Below, in pieces: positions 5,771 to 12,861 of a stretch of 25,238 nucleotides of DNA (its first letter is position 1; every line of letters starts with the position of its first letter). The stretch is from Oscillospiraceae bacterium (GTDB lineage: Bacteria; Bacillota; Clostridia; Oscillospirales; JAKOTC01): positions 3,083 to 28,320 of the forward strand of contig DAOPZJ010000033.1 in the NCBI GenBank assembly GCA_035353335.1, read 5' to 3'. Below the pieces are notes generated by a model, which worked only from the letters and a program-made list of their open reading frames with translations, had not been told where the DNA came from and ran no database searches. A program made the position numbers and the translations under genes.

Positions 5771-8125
5771 TTATCCCTCAAAAGTCACTTCCTGACCGGC
5801 GATAAACCGGACTTTGACCTGTTTGCCGTCGTAGCGGACAACAGCGTCGAAATTTTGTTTAGGCATGAAGATGGCATTCTTGAGTTTTCCGTTTTCCCAT
5901 GTCAATGAGACCTCGAGGCCGCCTTTTGCGCACAGACCGCTGATGCTGCCTTCTTTGAATTCCGAGGGCAACGCCGGGAGCAAGGTTACGAGATTTCCGC
6001 GCGATTGCAAAAGAAGTTCCGAAAGCCCCGAGACAAAAGCGAAATTGCCGTCGATTTGGAACGGGGGGTGCGCGTCGAACAAATTAAGATAAGTGCCGCC
6101 GCCTTTGCTGTAGTTCATCGGGGAATCGGGGTCGACGAAGCGCAGCTGCATACACATCAGCCGATAGGCATGGTCGCCGTCGTGCTGGCGCGCCCACTGA
6201 TTGATCTTCCAACCCAGACTCCAGCCGGTACCCTCATCACCCCGCAGTTCAAGGGACTTTCTGACCGCTTGCGCCAGTTCCGGGGTCTGATCAAGATTAA
6301 TTTCTTCACCTGGGTGCATTCCGTAGAGATGCGAAATATGGCGATGATGCGGCTCGTTTTCCTCATAATCGTCGTCATATTCGAGAATCTGACCTTGGGA
6401 GCCGATTTTATAGGGTATGACCTTTTTAACGGTCTCACGCAGCCGGTTTGCGAAGTCTTTGTCTCCGATGATATCACAACACTTTGTAGTATTGATAAAC
6501 ACATCGCGTATTATGGCATTCGACATCGTTGCATATTTGCCGATCATGCAGCGGACGCCGTTTTTATCATAAAACTGGTTTTCGGGCGATGTTCCTCCCG
6601 CAAAACAAAGACCGTCCTCAGTCTCGGTCAGTACCGAGAGATAAAAATTCGAACACTCTTTTAAGATCGGATAAGCGGTATCACGTAAATAAGAGAAGTC
6701 GGGATTATATTCGTAGTGTTCCCAGACATGACGGCAAAGCCAACCCGAAGAAAACGGCCAATAAGCCCAAAGAGAGATATTTTTACCCTTGTTTCCGGGT
6801 GGCGTGGTCTTGCGCCAGAGGTCGCAGTTGTGATGGGAACAAAAGCCCTTTCCGCCGTAAAGATCGTGGGCTGTTGCGACACCTGCCTGCGCGATATCCT
6901 TGACCATTTCGATTAAAGGCAAATGCATATCGGCTAAATTTGTCATTTCGGCAGGCCAATAATTCATCTCGGTGTTGATGTTGGTGGTGTAATTGGATCG
7001 CCATGGAGCGAAGAATTTATCGTTCCAAATGCCTTGAAGATTTAACGGCTGGCTGCCCTGACGCGAGCCGGAGATCATCAGATAACGCCCGAAGTTAAAC
7101 GCAAGTGTAAAAAGCGAAGGATCATTCGGATTGTTGAAAAATTGCATTAACCGTTCATCGGTGGGTAAATCGCTTTCGGGAGTCGAACCGAGATCGAGCT
7201 TGACGCGGAGATAAAACTCCGAAAAGTCGTAGGTGTGCTCTTTCAGAACCGCGTCATAATCGTATTCGCCGACATGGTCCAGGTCATTTTTTACGACACT
7301 GTAATAATCTCTGCCGTCTAAAAACGGAGAACGGTCGTAACCGTTGAAACTGGTTGCAATTTTGAACCAGATCACGGCCGAGTCGGCGTTTTTAATCTCA
7401 AGAAAATCACTGTCCTCTGCGGCAAACAATTCACCCCCATCGAGCGTGACGCTGATGCCCCCGCGGAATTGAACGCCGCGTTTTTCAGGTTCGTTGCTGT
7501 AGGTCATGAAATTGACGGTTTTTCCCTCGCTGTTGCGGTTATAACAGCTTGACGGGGCCTCCCCATCGATAAACAGCTTGCTTTTATCCACGGTATAGAC
7601 ATTGCTGCGCAGGCGGCTTTGCAGACGAACTTTAAAATTGACCGATTTGGTCTTGTCTGCGCTGATTTTGATGACCAGTGCGTCATGTGGGTAGGAGACG
7701 ATATATTCGCGGTGATAACAGACGCCGTCCGCTTTGTAATCGACGGTAGCAACCGCCCGATCCAATTCGAGCGCACGGCAGTAATCGGTTATTTTTTCTG
7801 AGTGATTGAAGTCCAACAGCAGATCACCCATCGGAAGATAGGTTTGACTGTGACCGCGCGAGAGATATTCTTCAAAAATCGCCTCAGCATCTTTGAATCT
7901 GCCTTCGAGTGCCGCTTTTTTTAAGTCGGCATAATGTGACGAGCTCTCAGGTGCGCTGTCGCAGTTGGGATATCCCGTCCACAGAGTATCTTCGTTCAGA
8001 TTTACGACTTCATGCGTCGTTTTTCCGTAAACCATCGCACCGATCCGTCCGTTTCCGAGCGGCAGCGCTCCGGTAAAAGCATTCGCGGGCTTCCAATAAA
8101 AAAGCGTGTTATTGCTGTCAGGCAC
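5771..8125 (-). CDS. GH95 alpha-L-fucosidase (or alpha-L-galactosidase)
   Basis: A 784-residue protein covering the whole GH95 fold. The N-terminal beta domain starts with WKPANAFTGALPLGNGRIGAMV, and the (alpha/alpha)6 barrel holds LNLQGIWNDKFFAPWRSNYT then NINTEMNYWPAE. Residues equivalent to the known catalytic set of the family are present: Asn382 and Asn384 (NIN), Glu515 (TSPENQF, general acid) and Asp692 (FQIDGNF). GH95 enzymes invert and typically cleave alpha-1,2-linked fucose from milk or mucin glycans; some act on L-galactose. No signal peptide or anchor is seen, so it is probably cytoplasmic. The start is GTG at 8125 with GGAGG 8 bases upstream. A strong promoter (8155-8183) drives it, and the XRE regulator diverges from it. 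Downstream on the same strand are the epimerase and GH29 genes. Confidence 0.93.
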   Translation of the reverse strand: MPDSNNTLFYWKPANAFTGALPLGNGRIGAMVYGKTTHEVVNLNEDTLWTGYPNCDSAPESSSHYADLKKAALEGRFKDAEAIFEEYLSRGHSQTYLPMGDLLLDFNHSEKITDYCRALELDRAVATVDYKADGVCYHREYIVSYPHDALVIKISADKTKSVNFKVRLQSRLRSNVYTVDKSKLFIDGEAPSSCYNRNSEGKTVNFMTYSNEPEKRGVQFRGGISVTLDGGELFAAEDSDFLEIKNADSAVIWFKIATSFNGYDRSPFLDGRDYYSVVKNDLDHVGEYDYDAVLKEHTYDFSEFYLRVKLDLGSTPESDLPTDERLMQFFNNPNDPSLFTLAFNFGRYLMISGSRQGSQPLNLQGIWNDKFFAPWRSNYTTNINTEMNYWPAEMTNLADMHLPLIEMVKDIAQAGVATAHDLYGGKGFCSHHNCDLWRKTTPPGNKGKNISLWAYWPFSSGWLCRHVWEHYEYNPDFSYLRDTAYPILKECSNFYLSVLTETEDGLCFAGGTSPENQFYDKNGVRCMIGKYATMSNAIIRDVFINTTKCCDIIGDKDFANRLRETVKKVIPYKIGSQGQILEYDDDYEENEPHHRHISHLYGMHPGEEINLDQTPELAQAVRKSLELRGDEGTGWSLGWKINQWARQHDGDHAYRLMCMQLRFVDPDSPMNYSKGGGTYLNLFDAHPPFQIDGNFAFVSGLSELLLQSRGNLVTLLPALPSEFKEGSISGLCAKGGLEVSLTWENGKLKNAIFMPKQNFDAVVRYDGKQVKVRFIAGQEVTFEG

Positions 8126-8154
8126 AATGATGACCTCCGTTCATTTATGGCTTT

Positions 8155-8183
8155 ATTATACAATATCCGCAAGCGACATTCAA
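8155..8183 (-). promoter_or_regulatory. Predicted promoter of the GH95 gene
   Basis: On the minus strand TTGAAT (8178-8183) and a perfect TATAAT (8155-8160) are 17 bases apart, about 30 bases before the GTG start. Its -35 box is only three bases from the -35 of the divergent regulator promoter. Confidence 0.75.
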
Positions 8184-8186
8184 TAC

Positions 8187-8215
8187 TTGATTCAGAGCCC
8201 TCAAAATGGTAAAAT
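8187..8215 (+). promoter_or_regulatory. Predicted promoter of the XRE-family regulator gene
   Basis: TTGATT (8187-8192) and TAAAAT (8210-8215) are 17 bases apart. The predicted start near 8222 falls inside the first operator-like palindrome, which would suit negative autoregulation; it would give a leader of about 135 bases. Confidence 0.55.
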
Positions 8216-8250
8216 CAACTGACAGTTGATCGGATTCGACTGACAATCGA
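8215..8250. promoter_or_regulatory. Two operator-like palindromes spaced 21 bp
   Basis: TCAACTGACAGTTGA (8215-8229) is a perfect 7-1-7 inverted repeat. TCGACTGACAATCGA (8236-8250) is a second copy with the same CTGACA core and 6 of 7 arm matches. The centres are 21 bp apart, two helical turns, so bound proteins would sit on the same DNA face. They overlap the start region of the XRE gene and lie about 30 bp upstream of the GH95 -35 box. The adjacent XRE regulator is the obvious candidate ligand (inference). Confidence 0.6.
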
Positions 8251-8356
8251 TTGCTTTTTAGAAGTTTCTGGGCTAAGGTTTTTTTATGATAACCCGGTCC
8301 TGACGTGTACACCGTCATCAATGGAAAAATCAAATCAATATGGGAGGCAAAACAAA

Positions 8357-9154
8357 ATGGAGATTAGAATCTGTGAAAACATAAAGAACCTGCGCAAAGA
8401 AAAGGACTTGGGTCAGGATGCCCTTGCCGACGCTATGGGCGTCAGCGTGCAGGCGGTCAGCAAATGGGAAACCGGCAATTCTTTACCCGATGTGGCCTTG
8501 TTGCCGCGCATCGCCTCGTTTTTCGGAGTCACCGTCGATTATCTGTTCTTCGGACAGCGTGAGCCGGGGGTTCCGGAAGCTGCTGTCCCGGAAGTCGATA
8601 TGCTTTTTGCTGACGATGGCATCTTACGCGTGATACAGTTTATCGGTAAAAAACCGGTGACAAAACATGTGTTCGAACGGAATCAGGATCTGAATAAATT
8701 CTATATTCCCCTTGCCATAGATAAGGTTTATAAGGACAAGCCCATTTCGGTGGAAATCTGGGGCAGCGCAAAGATCGAGGGCGATGTGGGTGGTTATGTG
8801 GAAGCGGACGACAGCGTTAACTGCGGGAATGTCGGCGCTTTTGTCGAAGCCGGAGACAGCGTGAATTGTGGAAATGTAAACGCTTTTGTCAAAGCCGGGG
8901 ATGGTGTCAACTGCGGAAATGTCAATACTTTTGTCGAAGCCGGAGACGGCGTGAACTGCGGTGCGGTAGGCGGCAATGTCGAAGCCGGAGACGGTGTAAG
9001 CTGCGGCGCTGTCGGCGGGAATGTCTCGGCGGGCGACGAAGTCAAGTGCGGCGATGTCAACGGCAGTGTCGAATGTGAGGGCGATCTCTACTGCAGCGAA
9101 ATCAAAGGAGATGTACACTGCGAGGGCGATATTCATATCGAGAAAAAGGCATAA
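8357..9154 (+). CDS. XRE-family HTH regulator with C-terminal beta-solenoid-like repeats
   Basis: A 265-residue protein. Residues 6-65 form a Cro/C1-type helix-turn-helix (ENIKNLRKEKDLGQDALADAMGVSVQAVSKWETG), the usual DNA-binding domain of clostridial XRE regulators. Residues 66-141 are a linker with a DDGILRVIQFIGKK strand-like block. Residues 142-261 are eight tandem 15-residue units of the form G-x-V-x-x-x-V-x-A-G-D-x-V-x-C, each with a terminal Cys in most copies, which suggests a right-handed beta-solenoid like bactofilins or FapA. The start at 8357 follows GGGAGG by 9 bases; an in-frame ATG at 8321 lacks a ribosome site. It diverges from the GH95 gene and probably controls it and itself through the palindromes at 8215-8250. 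Inducer, partner and oligomeric state are unknown. Confidence 0.85.
   Translation: MEIRICENIKNLRKEKDLGQDALADAMGVSVQAVSKWETGNSLPDVALLPRIASFFGVTVDYLFFGQREPGVPEAAVPEVDMLFADDGILRVIQFIGKKPVTKHVFERNQDLNKFYIPLAIDKVYKDKPISVEIWGSAKIEGDVGGYVEADDSVNCGNVGAFVEAGDSVNCGNVNAFVKAGDGVNCGNVNTFVEAGDGVNCGAVGGNVEAGDGVSCGAVGGNVSAGDEVKCGDVNGSVECEGDLYCSEIKGDVHCEGDIHIEKKA
8780..9139 (+). repeat. Eight tandem 45-bp coding repeats (15-residue units)
   Basis: Each unit encodes 15 residues, for example GNVNAFVKAGDGVNC and GAVGGNVEAGDGVSC. The period is exact through all eight units with no insertion; units 2 to 5 are most alike at DNA level and the last two (with CEGDLYC and CEGDIHI) are the most diverged. The array ends five codons, counting the stop, before the gene end. 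Confidence 0.9.
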
Positions 9155-9174
9155 ATTCATTAATGTTTCATGTA

Positions 9175-9213
9175 AACCGCCGTCTTTCCTTGTAAGAGAA
9201 AGGCGGCGGTTTT
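9175..9213 (+). terminator. Rho-independent terminator after the XRE regulator
   Basis: AACCGCCGTCTTTC (9175-9188) pairs with GAAAGGCGGCGGTT (9198-9211) with one G-T pair, followed by TTTT. It ends only about five bases before the alaS promoter and so isolates the two units. Confidence 0.8.
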
Positions 9214-9217
9214 GGTA

Positions 9218-9247
9218 TTGACAAAAACCGCTTGATAATGATATAAT
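9218..9247 (+). promoter_or_regulatory. Predicted promoter of the alaS operon
   Basis: Perfect TTGACA (9218-9223) and perfect TATAAT (9242-9247) with an 18-base spacer, a strong housekeeping sigma-factor promoter. The transcript should start near 9254. Confidence 0.88.
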
Positions 9248-9268
9248 TTCTCCTTGTGAAACCGACCG

Positions 9269-9296
9269 AGAGCAGCGGCAAAGACCCGCGGGCTCT
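9269..9296 (+). other. Possible hairpin in the alaS 5' leader
   Basis: AGAGC (9269-9273) pairs with GCTCT (9292-9296) and GCGG (9275-9278) with CCGC (9286-9289) around a CAAAGAC loop. It lies four bases before the AAAGGA ribosome site (9301-9306). The leader is only about 65 bases, too short for a T-box; any regulatory role is unproven. Confidence 0.3.
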
Positions 9297-9318
9297 GCTG
9301 AAAGGAATGGTCCCATAC

Positions 9319-11955
9319 ATGAAATGGTTGGGTCTTAACGAGCTGCGTGAGATCTATCTCTCTTTTTTTGAGAGCAAGGGGCATTTGAGAATGCCCAGCG
9401 CGCCGCTGCTTCCGGCTGACGACAAGAGCTTACTGCTCATCAACGCAGGAATGGCGCCGTTTAAAAAGTACTTTTCGGGTCAAGCCGAGCCGCCGTGCCG
9501 CCGTTTGACCTCTTGCCAGAAGTGCGTGCGTGTCAACGACATCGAGAATGTCGGAATCACGGCGCGCCACGGCACATATTTTGAAATGTTAGGGAATTTC
9601 TCGTTCGGTGATTACTTTAAACAGGATTCGCTCAATTGGTCATGGGAATTCTGCACTAAAGTCCTTGAAATGCCGCCCGAAAAACTCTGGGCTACGATTT
9701 ACACCGAAGATGACGAGGCTTTTGATATTTGGACCAAGGAGATCGGAATGCCCGCCGATCACATCGTTCGGCTCGGTAAGGACGATAACTTTTGGGAGAT
9801 CGGCTCCGGCCCCTGCGGCCCCTGCTCCGAAATCTATTATGACCGCGGCCCCGAATACGGCTGCGGAAGTCCCGACTGTAAGCCCGGCTGTGACTGCGAC
9901 CGCTATATGGAATTTTGGAACAATGTCTTCACCCAGTTCGACTCCGATGGAAACGGCCATTATTCCGAACTCGAGCACAAAAATATCGATACCGGAATGG
10001 GGCTTGAACGCATCGCCTGCATTTTTCAGGGCGTCAACAGTTTGTTCGAAGTCGACACGGTTCGAAAGATTCTCGACCATATCTGCCATGTTGCCGATGT
10101 AAAGTATAAAGATAATGCTAAAAAAGATATCTCAATCCGCGTAATCACCGACCATATCCGCGCGACTACCTTTTTGATCTGTGACGGCGTGCTGCCGTCA
10201 AACGAGGGTCGCGGATATGTGCTGCGCCGTCTGCTTCGCCGGGCTGCCCGCCACGGGCGGCTGCTCGGTATTAACAAACCGTTTTTATCCGAAATCTGCG
10301 ACACCGTCGTCGCCGAGAACAAAGGCGCATATCCCGAATTAGTCACACAAGCGGCGTTTATCAAGCGCGTGATCACCGAAGAGGAAAAGCGCTTTAATGC
10401 CACGATCGACAGCGGCAGCCAGATGCTCGACGAACTTCTCTCCGAACTCGAAAAAGCCGGAAAAACCGTTTTGGACGGTGCCGATGCCTTTAAACTTTAT
10501 GACACCTTCGGTTTCCCGATCGATCTGACTCGTGAGATCGCCGAGGAGCGTAATATTACGATTGATATGGACAGCTTCAAAACGTTGATGGACAAGCAGC
10601 GCGAAACTGCCCGTTCCGCCAGAACAAATTCCGCGATTCTGGGCTGGGAGACCAATGAAACCGTCGCGGCTCAACCGACGACGAAATTTATCGGTTATTC
10701 ACAGATTGAGACCGATTGCAATATCTTGGTTTTGATCGGAGACGCAGACGCCGTTTCCGCCGCAATGGAAGGTGAAAAATGCGTTGTCATTTGCGATGAA
10801 TCCCCGTTTTACGGCGAGAGCGGCGGCCAAGTCGGCAGCAGGGGCACAATCACACAGGACGGCGGCGTATTTGAAGTAACAGATACCAAAAAAGCCCCCG
10901 GCGGACAGCTGCTGCATTACGGATTTGTCAGGAGCGGCATGATTTCCGCAGGCAAAGCGCACGCACAGGTCGATGAAAAGTTGATCCACGCCACGATGAG
11001 AAACCACACTTCGGCGCATTTATTGCAAGCGGCACTCCGTAAAGTGCTGGGCGATCATGTCCATCAAGCCGGCCAGCTTGTCGACGAGCGCCGGATGCGT
11101 TTTGACTTCTCGCATTTCTCCGCCGTTTCGGAAGAAGAACTTAAGAAGGTTGAAGCGTTAATCAACGACGCGATTTTTGCCGCGCTGCCCGTCACGGTTA
11201 CCGAAATGCCGATTGACAAAGCCCGTGAGATCGGTGCGATGGCGCTGTTCGGTGAAAAATACGGTGCAACTGTTCGCGTGGTCGTAGTAAAGGGCTTTTC
11301 GACGGAGCTCTGCGGCGGAACCCACATCGACAACACCGCCAAAATCGGCGCGTTCAAGATTATTTCAGAGAGTTCTGTCGCTGCCGGTGTGCGCCGCATC
11401 GAAGCGGTCACCGGAAAAAATCTGCTCGATTATTTTACCGAAAAACAGAACCTGCTCGACAGTGTCAGCGAGCAATTAAAATTAAAAGACAGTGCGGGTA
11501 TTCCAGACAAGATCTCGCATTTGCTCGAAGAAAGTCGCGAACAAATTCAAAAATTCAATAAGCTGCGTTCCGCATTCGCGATGATGCAGATCGACTCCAT
11601 GCTCTCGGGTGCGGCAAAAGTCGGCGATGTCACACTGGTCACCGCTCGTCTTGAAGACAGCGACGCCGCGATGCTGCAGGAGATGATCGAAAAACTGACC
11701 GACCGTTCATGCGACGGAAAGCTCGTGGCTGTTTTAGCCGGTATTGCCGAAGGCAAATGCCTGTTTGCGGTCGGATGCTCCAAGAAAGCGGTTGAAAACG
11801 GTTTGAAAGCCGGAAACATCGCCCGTTCGGTCGCGCAGGTCACCGGCGGAAACGGCGGCGGACGCCCCGATTTCGCCATGGCGGGCGCAAAGGATATGGC
11901 GTTGATCGACAAAGCGCTTTCACAAGCGAAGGATATCATATCCGCAGGGAAATAG
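9319..11955 (+). CDS. alaS: Alanyl-tRNA synthetase
   Basis: A 878-residue class II synthetase of normal length, charging tRNA-Ala in the cytoplasm. The catalytic domain opens with MKWLGLNELREIYLSFFESK and holds TARHGTYFEMLGNFSFGDYF (motif 2 region, residues 81-100) and GMGLERI (motif 3, 226-232). The editing domain has the zinc ligands His563 and His567 (HTSAH) and Cys665 and His669 (CGGTH). The C-terminal DHHA1 domain ends with GGNGGGRPDFAMAGAKD. The ATG at 9319 matches the family N-terminus and lies 12 bases after AAAGGA; ATG 9307 directly abuts that site, and GTG 9256 is almost at the predicted transcript start, so both seem less likely. The HIT gene follows 10 bases after the stop. Confidence 0.97.
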   Translation: MKWLGLNELREIYLSFFESKGHLRMPSAPLLPADDKSLLLINAGMAPFKKYFSGQAEPPCRRLTSCQKCVRVNDIENVGITARHGTYFEMLGNFSFGDYFKQDSLNWSWEFCTKVLEMPPEKLWATIYTEDDEAFDIWTKEIGMPADHIVRLGKDDNFWEIGSGPCGPCSEIYYDRGPEYGCGSPDCKPGCDCDRYMEFWNNVFTQFDSDGNGHYSELEHKNIDTGMGLERIACIFQGVNSLFEVDTVRKILDHICHVADVKYKDNAKKDISIRVITDHIRATTFLICDGVLPSNEGRGYVLRRLLRRAARHGRLLGINKPFLSEICDTVVAENKGAYPELVTQAAFIKRVITEEEKRFNATIDSGSQMLDELLSELEKAGKTVLDGADAFKLYDTFGFPIDLTREIAEERNITIDMDSFKTLMDKQRETARSARTNSAILGWETNETVAAQPTTKFIGYSQIETDCNILVLIGDADAVSAAMEGEKCVVICDESPFYGESGGQVGSRGTITQDGGVFEVTDTKKAPGGQLLHYGFVRSGMISAGKAHAQVDEKLIHATMRNHTSAHLLQAALRKVLGDHVHQAGQLVDERRMRFDFSHFSAVSEEELKKVEALINDAIFAALPVTVTEMPIDKAREIGAMALFGEKYGATVRVVVVKGFSTELCGGTHIDNTAKIGAFKIISESSVAAGVRRIEAVTGKNLLDYFTEKQNLLDSVSEQLKLKDSAGIPDKISHLLEESREQIQKFNKLRSAFAMMQIDSMLSGAAKVGDVTLVTARLEDSDAAMLQEMIEKLTDRSCDGKLVAVLAGIAEGKCLFAVGCSKKAVENGLKAGNIARSVAQVTGGNGGGRPDFAMAGAKDMALIDKALSQAKDIISAGK

Positions 11956-11965
11956 GAGGCACAGG

Positions 11966-12301
11966 ATGGACTGTATTTTCTGCAAAATCATCGCCGGTGA
12001 GATTCCGAGCAAAAAGGTCTACGAAGACGACAAGGTGTTTGCCTTTTACGACATCAACCCACAGGCTAAAATCCATATTCTTGTAGTACCGAAACAGCAT
12101 ATCTGCTGTGCCAACAAGATCGATGCAAGCAATTCCGGCGCGGTCGCCGCGGTGTTTGAAGCAATCTCGAAAATCGCGAAGCAACTGGGATTTGACAGCT
12201 ATCGTGTGATCAACAACTGCGGTGAAAAAGCCGGCCAAAGCGTGATGCATCTGCATTTCCATCTTCTCTGCGATGAAAAACTCGGCGCTAAAATTGTGTG
12301 A
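11966..12301 (+). CDS. HIT family (HINT-like) nucleotide hydrolase
   Basis: A 111-residue histidine-triad protein. The signature His-x-His-x-His is MHLHFHLL with His95, His97 and His99, the first helix-strand core is CIFCKIIAGEIPSKKVYED, and the Cys3-x-x-Cys6 pair is the usual zinc-binding site of Gram-positive HINT proteins (with later His residues). HINT enzymes hydrolyse adenosine phosphoramidates and related nucleotide conjugates, including adenylates leaking from synthetases, so its place directly after alaS is fitting. AGGAGG lies six bases before the ATG. The following phosphoribosyltransferase begins 17 bases after the stop. Confidence 0.93.
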   Translation: MDCIFCKIIAGEIPSKKVYEDDKVFAFYDINPQAKIHILVVPKQHICCANKIDASNSGAVAAVFEAISKIAKQLGFDSYRVINNCGEKAGQSVMHLHFHLLCDEKLGAKIV

Positions 12302-12318
12302 TAAAAGGAGAACAAATA

Positions 12319-12858
12319 ATGCCTGAATTTTATGAAATGACCATTGCGGGACTCAAACGGCAGCTCCCGATCTGCCCGATCAACGACAAGCTCGATATCG
12401 CGGCATTTATCCTGCTCGGTGATGTGGAACTGACCATTGCCTGCGCCGAAGCGCTGCTCAAAAAAGCGCCGGAGTTTGACATCATTCTGACCCCTGAGGC
12501 CAAAAGCATTACGCTGGCCTATGAGATGGCGAAGATGAGCGGAAAACCCTATCTGGTCGCCCGCAAGAGTGCCAAGCTCTACATGAAAGACCCGATCTCT
12601 GTCGAGGTCAAATCGATCACAACCGAAAGCGTGCAAAAGCTCTTCATCGACAGCAAAGAAGCCGCGAAAATGAAGAACAAGCGGGTTTTGGTCGTCGACG
12701 ATGTCATCAGCACCGGAAAATCTCTTGAAGCGGTCGATACGCTTGTCAAAAAAGCGGGAGGAGTAATCTGCGGTCAAATGGCAGTGCTCGCCGAGGGCGA
12801 AGCCGCTGAACGCAAAGACATTCTCTTCTTGGAGCCGCTTCCCCTGTTCTTTAAGTAA
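12319..12858 (+). CDS. Adenine phosphoribosyltransferase-like purine salvage enzyme
   Basis: A 179-residue type I phosphoribosyltransferase. The 13-residue PRPP-binding motif is VLVVDDVISTGKS (123-135), with the acidic pair Asp127-Asp128. Upstream are the LTPEAKSITLAYEMA flexible-loop region (58-71) and ARKSAKLYMKD (81-91), which resemble APRT rather than hypoxanthine or uracil enzymes. The reaction would be purine base plus PRPP to nucleotide plus pyrophosphate. The start ATG at 12319 has AAAGGAG eight bases upstream; an in-frame GTG at 12298 overlaps the HIT stop and has no ribosome site. The gene sits 3 bases before comEC. A xanthine- or orotate-type substrate cannot be excluded from sequence alone. 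Confidence 0.8.
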   Translation: MPEFYEMTIAGLKRQLPICPINDKLDIAAFILLGDVELTIACAEALLKKAPEFDIILTPEAKSITLAYEMAKMSGKPYLVARKSAKLYMKDPISVEVKSITTESVQKLFIDSKEAAKMKNKRVLVVDDVISTGKSLEAVDTLVKKAGGVICGQMAVLAEGEAAERKDILFLEPLPLFFK

Positions 12859-12861
12859 AAA

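Noticed and set aside
6005..6664. Open frame of about 220 codons opposite GH95
   Set aside because: No family motifs or ribosome site; GH95 catalytic residues in the other strand show which is real.
8780..9139. Regular 45-bp repeats that could suggest a CRISPR array
   Set aside because: The repeats are contiguous, in frame and encode a protein tail; there are no spacers and no cas genes.
8624..9316. Long open frame on the minus strand opposite the XRE gene
   Set aside because: It mirrors the repeat region, has low-complexity composition, and has no ribosome site; the plus-strand gene explains the bases.
9241..9318. T-box riboswitch before alaS
   Set aside because: The leader from promoter to start is only about 65 bases and lacks the T-box sequence and a terminator between promoter and gene.
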